Source: Niebla homalea
Lineage: Eukaryota; Ascomycota; Lecanoromycetes; Lecanorales; Ramalinaceae
Assembly: GCA_019925105.1 (NCBI GenBank)
Contig: JAHGAU010000013.1
Location: 558,001 to 622,000, forward strand
Direction of reading: 5' to 3'
DNA length: 64,000 nt
Part shown: piece by piece, positions 27,055 to 37,582 of the stretch
Position numbering within the stretch: position 1 is the first letter of the stretch
Layout: each line of letters opens with the position of its first letter
Position numbers and translations under genes: made by a program
Notes under the pieces: generated by a model
Told to the model about the DNA's origin: nothing
The model's database searches: none
What the model saw: only the letters and a program-made list of their open reading frames with translations

Positions 27055-27464
27055 ACTCATACTCCTGTCGAATATAGGGCCGGCGCCAGCAGCTGTCTGG
27101 TGAGTTATGTAAGTAAAAGCAAAATGCTTGCAACTACCGAATTGGAGATCACAGAGACAACAGAGTCATTCACGGTCGAGATAACAAATGTCTCTTTGGC
27201 AGAAGTCTGTCACTGGAAAGGTGTTCCAGCAACGCACCAGTGCACTCAATACTAAATGGTGAAGGAAATGATTGAGTAAACACAGAAATATGGCGACGCG
27301 CTAGAACGAGTCGGGTCATTTGCCGTGACATCAGCCGAGACGCTCGAGTAGTCATAAGCCTTTGACCAGAGAAGCCAGTTGAAGCCAGTTCACAATTCGA
27401 AATACTCGCATACACAAACCTTTGACTTCCTTGAAGCTTCTTATACTTCTCCGTGGAATTTACC
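27055..27464. other. Divergent promoter between cdk1 and the AlkB-like gene
   Basis: 410 bases shared by two divergent genes. A GACGCGC core near 27296 resembles half of an MluI cell-cycle box but is not an exact ACGCGT. No gene inside. Confidence 0.4.
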
Positions 27465-28597
27465 ATGGCTATCATCGAAGAGCTCGATAGCCATCAGGTG
27501 GCGCCAGAAGCTTTGAAAAGGCTCTACAAGCGCTACCAAAAACTGAGCCCGGACCAGATTCTCGTGGATCCCAATGTCATTGATGTGCATCAAGTACAAG
27601 GAGGTCAGGAAGACAATAGAGTCCATTTGACGGGCACAATATCGGTTTCCCAAATACTCGATGCTTGTCAGAACAGTGAGTTTGACTCAGGTATTATATC
27701 TGACGGGTCCATGCCGTGTCTACCAAACCGTGGGGATGTGAACATCTTTACCGTCGACGGCTTTCAAGGTAGAAACCATTCTCTATTCACTGCACCTGCC
27801 GCAATCTTACTGGAAAGGGAGATATGCAGATAATTCCCCGTCTTGTTCCCTCCAAAGTACAACGGCAGATGCTGTCAAGCCTTCTGCACCAATGTCTGGC
27901 TGATGAACAAAATCAGACCAATGTGCACGCACATTACTCCCTTCCGTACCATGCATGTAGGAGACTACTCAAGTCAGAAGACTACTGTTCAAGCGCTTCC
28001 TTCTTCAATCTATCTCCCACCTCAACAGCAGCGTTTGTTAGTCAGACGCACAAGTCCTTCTTTGTGTCCTCATTTCTCTCTTCCAAATTACGATGGATGA
28101 CGATTGGAGCCCAATATGACTGGACATTGAAGAGATATGTCACCAAAGAGGGGCCTCCTTTTCCCCACCAGTTGTCCCGATTCATCCACTCCCTCTTCCC
28201 AGGCGTAAAGCCTGAGGCTGGTATCATGAACATTTACAGACCCGGGGATAGGCTCAGTGTACATAGAGATGTCAGCGAGGAATGCGACAATGGGCTCGTA
28301 AGCCTCAGCTTTGGATGTGATAGCCTTTTTCTCGTGGGGCTTGAGAGTAACGATGAGTCGAATGCCCACGGTCAGGTGATCCGGCTTCGCTCTGGAGATG
28401 TACTCTATCTCAACGGCCCTTCGAGGTTTGCTTGGCATGCGCTGCCTCAAGTTATCCCAGATACCTCCCCTGTATCTCTACAGGATTGGCCTGCTGATTG
28501 TCTACATCAGCAAGGAGACCGAGGAGACTTCAACGAATGGCGGGGCTGGATGAAAGACCGACGAATCAACCTAAGCGTACGTCAGGTCAAAGCCTGA
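27465..28597 (+). CDS. AlkB-like 2-oxoglutarate/Fe(II) dioxygenase, ALKBH1 type
   Basis: Predicted nucleic-acid demethylase of the ALKBH1 group (in animals acting on tRNA and DNA). Exons 27465-27768 and 27822-28597, 359 residues. The splice is read as VDGFQ-DMQIIPRLVPSKVQ, matching the family entry into the fold. The iron site is HRD at about His249/Asp251 (SVHRDVSEECD) with the distal His307 in FAWHALPQV; the 2-oxoglutarate Arg pair is in RRINLSVRQV. Supporting blocks: WMTIGAQYDWTLKRY, FPHQLSRFIHSLFPGVKPEAGIMNIYRPGD, GLVSLSFGCDSLFLVG and RSGDVLYLNGPSRFAWH. The acceptor GGGAG|AT chosen is weaker than the ATGCAG eight bases on, but only it keeps the frame. Confidence 0.9.
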
Positions 28598-28884
28598 ACA
28601 AACTTCTGTTCCCTTTGATTGGCAAGAATGAAAGACTTCTCCAATTTTGATGAAGCCTTACTGGTAAAAGGCGTCTATTCCCAAAGAGGAAGCTGGCTAT
28701 TGGCTTCTACACAGGGACTCACCAATAATGCGACGGCCCGTGAGCTGCACGCGATAGAACTATCTGTCTCCATACCCCTCGTCTTCGGTACTCACGTCAC
28801 TATCAAGGCTTAAATCAGTCGAAATAAAAGATTGGCGTTCCCTCCTAAGACTCTATCGTTCTTCGATCGTTCACCTTTCCGCGC

Positions 28885-30864
28885 ATGATGGGCGACACTA
28901 AAATGGATTGGCAGAGTACAGCAAAGGCCAAGTTCGAAAGCATCAGCAACTCTATCCCTCAGAATTGGCGCATTGGAAAAGTTCCCTCCCCAGAACAACA
29001 GCGAGACGTGACAAACCTTATTAAGGATTTCCTTTCCCGTGATGAGCTCGAGATCACCGAGAGTGACGCCATCGAGATTGTGCAGAAGACATCAAGTGGC
29101 CAATGGAAAGCGGTAGACGTCACCAGAGCATTCTGTCACCGTGCTAGTATTGCTCATCAATTGGTAAAGCTCGGGATATGTGTCAGGTCCCGTTAGCTTG
29201 ACTAAAGGCCGCTAGACAAGCTGCTTGCATGAGACCTTCTTCGATGCGGCCATTGAAAGCGCTGCGAAGCTCGACAAGCACTTGGCGGAAGTAGGTGCTC
29301 CAGTCGGGCCCTTGCATGGCCTGCCGATCAGCTTGAAGGACCAATTCCATGTGAAAGGTGTAGAGACCTCCATGGGTTACGTTGGATGGAGTACGTGCTT
29401 CCTGAGCAGATTTCCCTTACTACAGAAAATCTCGAAGTCTTGAGGCACCCCTTCAAAAGATGACCCGTGGCTCAGGGGTGCGACTTGATAAACGCATGCT
29501 GACTCCTCTCTGTCTAGTCGGCACTTTTATGGGCAAGAAAGGCACTGGTCTTGAAAGGGTGTTCGAAAGTGAAATGGTCAAAGAGCTCCGCGCTGCTGGG
29601 GCCGTCCTTTACTGCAAGACTAGCGTGCCACACTCACTCATGACGGGCGAGACAGTAAACAATATTATTGGCTACACGACCAATCCCAAAAATCGTAATC
29701 TTACATGTGGCGGAAGTTCAGGGGGAGAAGGCGCTTTGATAGGGCTACGTGGGTCACCAGTGGGCTTTGGGACCGACATAGGCGGTAGCATCAGAATCCC
29801 GGCAGCTTTTAATGGGCTCTATGGTATCAGACCCTCAGCTGGTCGGTTACCATATGAAGGGATGGCAAACTCAATGGATGGGCAAAATTCCATTCTCTCC
29901 GTCGTTGGGCCGATCGCACACTCTCCGGCTTCACTGCGGCTCGTCATGAAAGCCTTGCTAAGCCAACAACCCTGGTTACACGATCCACTTTGTCTGGAGC
30001 TGCCGTGGAGGTCAGATCAGGAGCAGCAGATCCAGGACATCCTGGATGCAAAGAAACCCTTGGCGTTTGGCGTGATGCGACATGACGGATTTATAACGCC
30101 CCATCCGCCCGTGCGTAGAGCAGTTGAGATGGTTGAAAAGACTATCAAGCAGCTTGGCCATCATACTATGAGTTGGACGCCGCCGCCCCATAAATGTGGT
30201 GTCGATATTGTGGTAAGTAAAGGTCTTCTCTCTGATGGCCCTGATCCATGCTCAACCAAAGGATAGAAGAGGACTTGGTCCTACGATGGCGGTTTCGATA
30301 TCCACAACGCGCTCGGACTTTCCGGAGAACCAATAGCACCCCAAGTGGCGTCTGGCTACGGCCACAAGCCTGTGGAACAAGCGAATGCTACGGCCATTTC
30401 AGCGACGAACGTTGCGCAACGAGAGTTTCAGAAGGAGTATACAGAGTATTGGAATGACAGCGTCGAAATGACAAACACGGGAAGACCTGTAGATGCGATT
30501 ATCATGCCTGTGGCCCCGTTCGCGGCGGCTCGACGCGAGAGGTTCAAATATTATGGCTATTCGAGCATCTTCAACGTACTAGACTATACGTCATGCGTGG
30601 TGCCAGTCACAAATGTTGACCAGGACATTGACTCAAGAGACGTAGGGTTCAAGCCGGTCAACGACCTTGACAAGCAAAATAACGATGATTGTAAGTCTAA
30701 TTATCAGCCTCGCTGAGGCTTCCACCATACGCTGATATCTCATAGACGATCCTGAATTGTATGACGGTGCCCACGTTGCTGTACAGATTGTTTGCAGGAG
30801 ACTACAGGAAGAGAAGGCTCTCATGATTGCAGAACACATTGGAGAGGCGATTCGCTCCAGGTGA
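28885..30864 (+). CDS. Amidase signature enzyme (acetamidase/amdS-like)
   Basis: Hydrolyses small amides; fungal acetamidase relatives release ammonium and a carboxylate. Exons 28885-29163, 29216-29390, 29518-30212, 30267-30690 and 30746-30864, 563 residues. Amidase signature landmarks: catalytic Lys in LHGLPISLKDQFHVKG (about 134), the Gly/Ser-rich CGGSSGGEGAL and GTDIGGSIRIPAAFNGLYG holding the Ser pair. Each intron removal restores the family sequence: QL|TSCLHETFFDAA, YVGW|IGTFMG, DIV|KRTWSYDGGFDIH and NDD|YDPELYDGAHVAVQIV. The last exon encodes LQEEKALMIAEHIGEAI. The ATG doublet (MMG) leaves the first codon choice open. Substrate specificity cannot be told. Confidence 0.92.
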
Positions 30865-31403
30865 GATCAACACCTCGCAGAGAACTGTCAAGGATACAGG
30901 CTACCGATCGCTGGAGACCTTGCTACAATGTCATTGAATCAGATTTGCCATAGTAGAGAATCTTTGGTCAATTCCTTCAAGACTGCGTGTACTGAAGTGA
31001 GCGCCACTTGAAATGTTGGGGTCTATTATTACAATGGATACACATCAATCAATCTCTGCTTCGGCGCATTGGGCGGGCGATTGTCCTCTGGGCTGTTAGA
31101 GATCTTGGTGATACCAATTCTCTCGATTCCTCACTGCATCTAGCTTTGCAATTGATACTACTTTGCAAAGCATGATAAAGGGGCGGCCCCCAGGCCTATT
31201 TTAATTCCTGTGACAATTCTGACACACGACCTAACCTTCTTCTGGCCTAGGTAAAGTACACTTATCGGATTCTCAAACACACGAAAGAAGCCTCGAATTC
31301 CTTTTTTTTTTTTGGGGGGTAGGAATGCTTACATTTGCCTCCACTTCTTGTTCGCGTGTGTCACATGCCTTTCCTTGCGTTCAATCGATAATGCATAATC
31401 ATA
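30865..31403. other. Intergenic with a T12G6 homopolymer
   Basis: 540 bases between two plus-strand genes. It holds a run of 12 T followed directly by 6 G at 31302-31319, just 5' of the next gene. Otherwise nothing recognised. Confidence 0.5.
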
Positions 31404-32940
31404 ATGGCCGAAGCCTCTACACCGGCGTCGAGTGTAGGCAAAGCTGCACTACGCACGAAAGACAAGCAATGCCCCTTCTGCCAACAGTTCTTCACATCCT
31501 CCAGTCTCGGCCGTCACCTAGACCTGTATATCAGAGACAAGAATCCCAAGCCGCCAGATAACAAACATGATGTTCATGAGATCAGGAAGCTAAGACAGAA
31601 TATTACTCGACGCCAAGCCCGCAACTCGCGTCAACGAGGGAATGCCTCCCCCATGAGCTCGAGAGTAACACCGTCGCGGGATCAGCATTCTCCATTGGCT
31701 CTAATGTCCAACTCAGCTAGTGAGGATCATCCTGAGCCCTTCAAGGCATATATGAATCAGCCGAACTGGCAGGCTACGGGCGTGATCAACGATCTACCCC
31801 AGATTGATTCGCAAAATCGAAGCTTGAAGCGCAATCCTACATTGAAGACCGACGCGAATGGCGGTGTTCGCCGAAAAGAGGAATTTCTGGAGATCCTTGA
31901 TAAAAGCAGAGCTGCAGAGTTGGCCTTGAAGGAGGTGCTAGAGAGCGTCCGGGCGGCAAAGTAAGTCAACTTCCAAGCCCCGTCTCTTGAAAACAAGGTG
32001 CTGTACTCTGAGTCTAACAATGTGCAGTCAGCAGGCCCACCCCATAGCTCCATTCGATTTCAACTTCTTCACCCTTACGTTGCCGGAAATGTACCTTCAA
32101 TGCCTTGCATCGCCTCCTTCTCTGCTTGCTGAGCCGTCTCAGCGTCCTTTCGAATTGGCCTGGTCTGTGGCTCTTCCTAGTACGGAACAATGCGAGGTCC
32201 TGCGCGGCTGTCTCGCATCCAGACTTCACGACTGGAGAAGGCGTCGTGAGACGTCTCAGTACCTGGGTATTTGTCCGCTCAACGGTGCTGATGAGCCTCC
32301 TAGGCTCACATCTGCCAATGAAATCATCAAACAACAGGAAACCGCTTATTACGAGCATCTCGAAGACGCCTTTGAGAAGTGGAGAAAGCTCACGGACAGC
32401 GAAAGAAGCAATAGCTGGCAGCAGGCTTGCGCCAAGGCGTTTGCTCAGGAACAAGAGAAACATCTCGGCACGAAACGAAAGCTGGACATGTTGGAGCAGG
32501 AAATGATGCAACTTCGTAGGAGGCTGGAGCATCCGCCTCAAGTCACCCAGACACCTGAGGAGGCCTCTGGCCCTACAAGCTTTCTGACGCTTTCACGAGA
32601 GGCAATACAGAATCTACCCTCGTCTACGGGGTGGGATTACGACACGCTCATATCGAAATGGCAAGGGCGTGTCCAGTCTGCACGCGCGCAACGTTCCATG
32701 CCCACCTGGAGATCGGACCCGGGGACGCCTCAGGCTGGGCTGACAAACGGCCATACCCCGATGTCAGTTGACGACCATCGTGGTAGCTGGTCAACCCAAG
32801 ATAGCGGCCGTGATGCGCACTGTGATGAGGATCATGATCATGATGTGGTAATGAATGGGAACGGCTACCAGGAGCACAGTGCTTTGAATGCCCATGGGAG
32901 CGAGACCACGGGCCCCAATCGCGCTTCTGGAGCACGTTGA
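31404..32940 (+). CDS. Conserved fungal protein of unknown function with zinc-finger-like N-terminus
   Basis: Exons 31404-31960 and 32028-32940 encode 489 residues. I recall similar uncharacterised ascomycete proteins but no function. The N-terminus has a C-x2-C...H pattern (KQCPFCQQFFTSSSLGRHLDLYIRDKNPKPPD) like a degenerate C2HC/BED finger. HDVHEIRKLRQNITRRQAR follows, a basic block that could contact nucleic acid. The segment LDKSRAAELALKEVLESVRAA ends exon 1, and the intron joins it as N-QQAHPIAPFDFNFFTLTLPEMYLQCL. A middle helical part has EHLEDAFEKWRKLTDSERSNSW and a coiled-coil-like TKRKLDMLEQEMMQLRRRLE. The tail is Ser/Gly/His/Asp-rich. Nuclear localisation is a guess. Confidence 0.85.
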
Positions 32941-33345
32941 ATGCTGTGAAGCCACGCATCGGGGGCGGGTCAGATACGCTGGCATCTGCGGTGCGTTGGG
33001 TGGCACGTGTTTGCTAGGTTTTTTGAGCGAGGCGAACACGGAAAGGTGGCGGAAATCTTGTTCATATGTTGGCGATACTCTTCCAAAAGGCTCTCCAATG
33101 CTTCATATCTAGGCAGCTATAGATGACAGCAGCTTCATGGCTGTTTCCCCAAATTCCCAACCCGTGACCATTTACATTCTCCCAATGCCTCTTGTTATCC
33201 TGACACATACTCCAGGCTATGCTCGCTCAAGTCATCGCTGTTCGGCTATACATCTTCGGTACAGGCTGGTGAAATATTATATCCATTCATTTCAAGTGTT
33301 CGTCATCGTTTCCGCAGTGTTTTCTCCTGCAAAGACTGGTTGTGA
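32941..33345. other. Intergenic between convergent genes
   Basis: 405 bases of apparent 3' flank. No supported gene. Confidence 0.45.
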
Positions 33346-33486
33346 TCATTCCTCCTCCTCCTCGGATAGCGCCCTTTTCCCGAATAGCTTGACCCTGTTC
33401 TGAACGGCCCATATGGTGTAACCGATTGCTGCGAGAACCACGAAGAGGACAATGATGATGACGGCGACGACGATATTCCTCTTCAT
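33346..33486 (-). CDS. Candidate 46-residue single-pass membrane protein
   Basis: An ATG (33484-33486) opens 46 codons ending in TGA at 33346. The protein starts MKRN, then has about 22 hydrophobic residues (IVVAVIIIVLFVVLAAIGYTIW), then a basic stretch AVQNRVKLFGKRAL and an acidic end SEEEEE. This is a plain signal-anchor layout with a charged tail, and the base at -3 is A. It is too short for usual ORF cut-offs. It overlaps longer frames in other phases that have no protein-like character. Function and expression are unknown; chance cannot be excluded, but the polarity pattern is unlikely to be random. Confidence 0.5.
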   Translation of the reverse strand: MKRNIVVAVIIIVLFVVLAAIGYTIWAVQNRVKLFGKRALSEEEEE

Positions 33487-34327
33487 TATGTCGGACCTTG
33501 GATAACTCGTAGATGTCCTGAGGGGGTGAATGAGGCGGATGCTGGATGGTTCTGGAGGTCCTGAAGACGGAGAAGCTCAACCGTAGCTTCAATGCGTGAA
33601 AGGGTTGATCAAACGGGTGGGGGTAGTAATGATGTGCCAGGTGTATCTTCAAGCTTGAAAAGCGCTGGTGCAGAAATGGCAGGCACGTCTTGTAAGGTAT
33701 GGGGGGTGAAAGTACAGCCGCTTTTCGTTAGGATGATGGAGGGTGGTGTGGCGCTGCTGTAAACAAGGTTGGTGAGATAGCAAATGGGTATCAAAGTTTC
33801 GTAACGATCTCGTGAATGGCGATGTTTATATGGCAATTAGATATCAAAGGTAAGATCATTGATCAATGGATGGAGATGTGAGCTGCTAAAGAAAAAATGT
33901 ACAGCTCATGACTTTTTGTATTTGTTCCCCAGATTGGATGAGGCTGGGCCTCGCCAGCCTTCCACGAGGGGCGAGGATCGCGCGAGACGGCGGGGCAACC
34001 ACTAGCGCGACACAAGTCACAACGCATGTCGGCCCCGCCATTGGTGCCATGGCCCATGGGCATGCTCGGCATGGTGGGGGGAAGTTTGACGCCACGCGGG
34101 CTTTACGGATTCCTTTGATACCTTATTCACTGCTCCGCTCTAGACGCGTGTTCCTAATGTGTGCATTCGGGTGTCGAATCATGATCATTTCCTAGACACT
34201 GGAGCCTTGAAGCTTGTGATGAATCTAGTACCCCACCATCAGGGGAATCATCTCAATATTGAGTTGACTTAGTTGACTCCACATGCGAGCATTCTACTGC
34301 AGGCGATGATCTAGTTCTTGATTTAAC
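33487..34327. other. Intergenic, divergent upstream of the small membrane protein and the F-box gene
   Basis: 841 bases. A short minus-strand frame at about 33863-34050 begins with Met/Gly/His-rich residues (MPSMPMGHGTNGG) and a CxxC but then loses character; I do not call it. No repeats or RNA genes seen. Confidence 0.4.
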
Positions 34328-37218
34328 ATGGCAGAGGCACAAGGTAGGAATTCAAGCCTTGCCGGCATGATGAAACGCGCTCTGCCGGCCATGGAGAAGC
34401 CAGCTCGTTTGCACCTCCTTGAGCTGCCCCTAGACATCCTCAAAGCCATCCTTAAAGAGGTATCCTATTAATTACCCTTGCATGATTGCCATGTTCACAC
34501 CGTTGATCCATCTATAGCTTCCCCAAACGAACGATCTCACAGCACTTGCTCTCACCAACACAACTCTGCATGGCCTTGTAAGTAGATCTCAGATGTCTCT
34601 CTCCCCATTCCACCGATGGCTTCCGAAGTTTTTATATCCTATCAAACAATCATGACAGCATATTTTGCCCAGTCGTGTCGATAACCCCAGGAGTCTTAGA
34701 TCGTACCTATCAACATTTGCTGACTCTCCATTTCATCTAGGTTATCCCAATGATCTATAGTAGATTCGACATCGTCTGGCCTGGCGCTCTGGATCTAGTA
34801 GAACCCAGGACCGGTGTGGATGCGTTAACCTATGGTCTTTCAACGCTCGTCATGAGAGAGGAACTCTTTCAGAACCCTTTAACTCACAGGACTGATGCTA
34901 GCCATGGGATTGTCGAAAGCTCTGAGAGCAACAGTTGTGGTACCGTCACAGACCAGACCAAAGCAAAAACCGCAAAGGCAGCGGGGCTACGGAGAGGCAA
35001 CTTCTTTTCGCAATTTGTCAAGAAATTCTCACTTGGCAATGGTCCATTTGATCTGGTCAATGAGTATCTCGTTACTAAAGAAGGGGGGAAGATGCTGGGT
35101 ACTTTGGTCGCCCTCGGAATTGCACGAATGCCGAATCTGCAGACGTTCATCTGGGACATGCCCACCGGCATTCTGCGCGATGTGTGGATTTCATTGTCCT
35201 TTCTTGGTGACCATGAGCCCTCGAGTCTGGAAAAGGTACACATCAGGTTTCACAATAATAAGGACGCAATCATGAACTCTGGCGCTGTAAGATCACGAAG
35301 CTCAAACCATCAACAACCAATCACTACAACTGCAGCGTCTCCCAGCGTTGGCACTCACTCTACATCAGCTTCGAATTCCATCACAGATCCGTTGGCGCCT
35401 AAGTTTGTCATCTCAAATCACCACGTCGAATCACCCAATTTTTCAATCCTTCCTCCGTTGACTTCGATCATCGCTATTGCCATGGATGAAGTCGGCAATC
35501 TAGACGAATTGAGTATTCTTGTGGGCAAATCAGCAGCTAAGCTCAGAGACTTGAGGGTCGGAATTGCCCCTGAGATTCATAGCTCTGGTGCTTTACAGGG
35601 CAGTAAAGCCATGAGATGCTTGCAAAGTGGAGACGGTCAAGGCACCCTGTCGCTTCTGTTGAGCGAGTTGCACCTAGATGAGCCTGCAAATGACACGGCG
35701 ACTTGTGTACATCAGGACGAAAGCACCGAGAAAGCTGTCCAAGATCTTAAACCCTCTCCACTGGCTTCCAATCCCACAAAGATATCTTCGGGGGTCAACT
35801 CTGATGGTCTGGATATAGCAAGCATCGATCCTGCATTGACAACAAGCAAAAACGCCAGCGCCGAAACGAGCACGACTGAAGCGGACAAAGGAGAAAACGC
35901 TGGTGATCAAATTTCAAGCTCTCCAACTCTCGCGAGTAATACCGTTTCATCAGAAGATACGAGTCTGAGCCATCAACCTCGCCCCCTTAGCCCCGGACCT
36001 CAAAAGCACTCTGGGCAGACTCTCAAGTTGGAGACCCTACAATTGGAGCGCCACGTTCTGGATCCAGTCTTATTGAAAAAGGCCATAGATTGGTCTACTC
36101 TCACGAGCCTGACGCTTCTCAGATGTGGCGGTACAGGCCGTCTCTGGCGGGCTTTCAGAGAATGGTTCGCTCCGCTTGCTCGACCCCAGTCCCTCATCCT
36201 TTCTATCCCTACAAAAACTTTGGGCAAAAAGACCGGCCTTGGTCCCAATCTTAGACGCATGCCTACTTCTCCATCTGCAAGCGGGCAATCGAAACCCACC
36301 TATCGTCTGAATCTCAAACGCCTCCACACTGACACCGTCTCCACCGACCTGATGGTCTTCCTCAAGGACACCCTAGCCCCCAACAGTCTCCAATACCTCT
36401 TCCTCCAAGACAACCCGGAATACTCTTCAACCGTCACCATCTTCCAGATCCACAAGGGCGCCCTTCGCCGCCATCACAGCTCCCTCACCAAACTTCTCGT
36501 CGACAGCTCCTACAGCCCCAAACACGGCGGCCGCAGCCACGCGCTCTCCGCGAAGAAATGGATGCTGAACCGCGAGTTCGTCGGCTACATCACCTCCCCC
36601 GGCAAATTCCCCAAGTTGCGCGAGCTGTCCATCTCGCTCGAGTATAAAGATTGGCATTTCTTCCTCCAGCAGCTTCCCCACATCCCCACGCTTCGATCCC
36701 TGCACGTCCCCGTCATCGGGGAGCACGTGTACGGGCGCGATTTCAGCGTCCGGGATGTGGCGATGGGGGTCGCGAACGTGATCAATCTGAGGCAGGAGTG
36801 CGAGCTGGCGTACCTGGCGATCGCGAACAAGTGTTTTGAGATTGTGGAGATGCCCGTGCGGAAGGGGCCAAGGCAGTCGAAGGGACCGGCGGGTGAGACT
36901 AACGCCGACGTGAGTAACGATGATGATGACAGTAGTGATGAGGATGCGACGCCCCATCCGAGCGACGATGATGGTGAGAGTGAAGATGAGGATGGTGCGG
37001 GGGGGCCGGGGGGGGCGGGGAATGTGACGGCTGCTTCTCAGGCGACAAGCAACCTGGAGAGCTCCGCAGTGGATGAGCTGCTGGACGACAATGATCCCTC
37101 TTCCGAGGATGAGAGAGCGGCTGAAATACCGGCAAAGCAGGTCAAGATGAAGATGAGGGAGATCTTGTTCTATGATGAAGGGGTTGCGATATTCAGAGCG
37201 AGGCATGGCAGATTATGA
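34328..37218 (+). CDS. F-box-like protein with acidic C-terminus
   Basis: Exons 34328-34459, 34518-34577 and 34741-37218 encode 889 residues. The first two exons give an F-box-like helix set: LHLLELPLDILKAILKE, then LPQTNDLTALALTNTTLHGL, joining VIPMIYSRFDIVWP. F-box proteins recruit substrates to SCF ubiquitin ligases. The central part has scattered leucine-rich segments (TLVALGIARMPNLQTFIWDMP, SLEKVHIRFHNN, LDELSILVGKSAAKLRDLRVG, LQYLFLQDNPEYSST, FPKLRELSISLEYKDW) separated by a long Ser/Thr-rich insert. The tail is Asp/Glu/Ser-rich, interrupted by a Gly/Pro-rich stretch encoded by poly-G, and ends KMKMREILFYDEGVAIFRARHGRL. The F-box assignment is by pattern only; the substrate is unknown. 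Confidence 0.8.
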
Positions 37219-37582
37219 GGGACATGAATAAATGAACATTAAGGGTAGATGGTGAGTCATCTGCTACTGGCCATCAGAGATGGGTGGGGAAATAGTGGGC
37301 TGTCGCCTAAGCTGCTCTCAGTTATGGCACCCGAAAGGGAAAAGCGATATTCAGATGCAAAGCATAGCGGGGGGGGGAAGACCTGGGAATTGGAGACATA
37401 CGGAGTATTTGCAAAGTGAATTACTGATAAATCATCAATCGCATACTTCTCGAGTACCCATACCTACATTCGTTGCAATCACACCCACAAACCCCCTCCG
37501 ACCCCAGGGCACAGCGCTTTTCAATCCAATGGCCTCACAAGTTTTCGCACCGAACATACAGTATCAACAGCCCCGCCATTCA
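37219..37582. other. Intergenic between convergent F-box gene and GTPase gene
   Basis: 364 bases, containing a run of nine G around 37369-37377. No gene seen. Confidence 0.5.

Noticed and set aside
28619..28813. 64-codon plus-strand frame between the AlkB-like gene and the amidase
   Set aside because: No recognisable motif, begins a few bases after the AlkB stop, and has no flanking signals; likely UTR.
33863..34050. Minus-strand frame starting with Met/Gly/His-rich residues and a CxxC, reminiscent of copper transporter N-termini
   Set aside because: No membrane helices follow and no splice path gives a CTR-like core.
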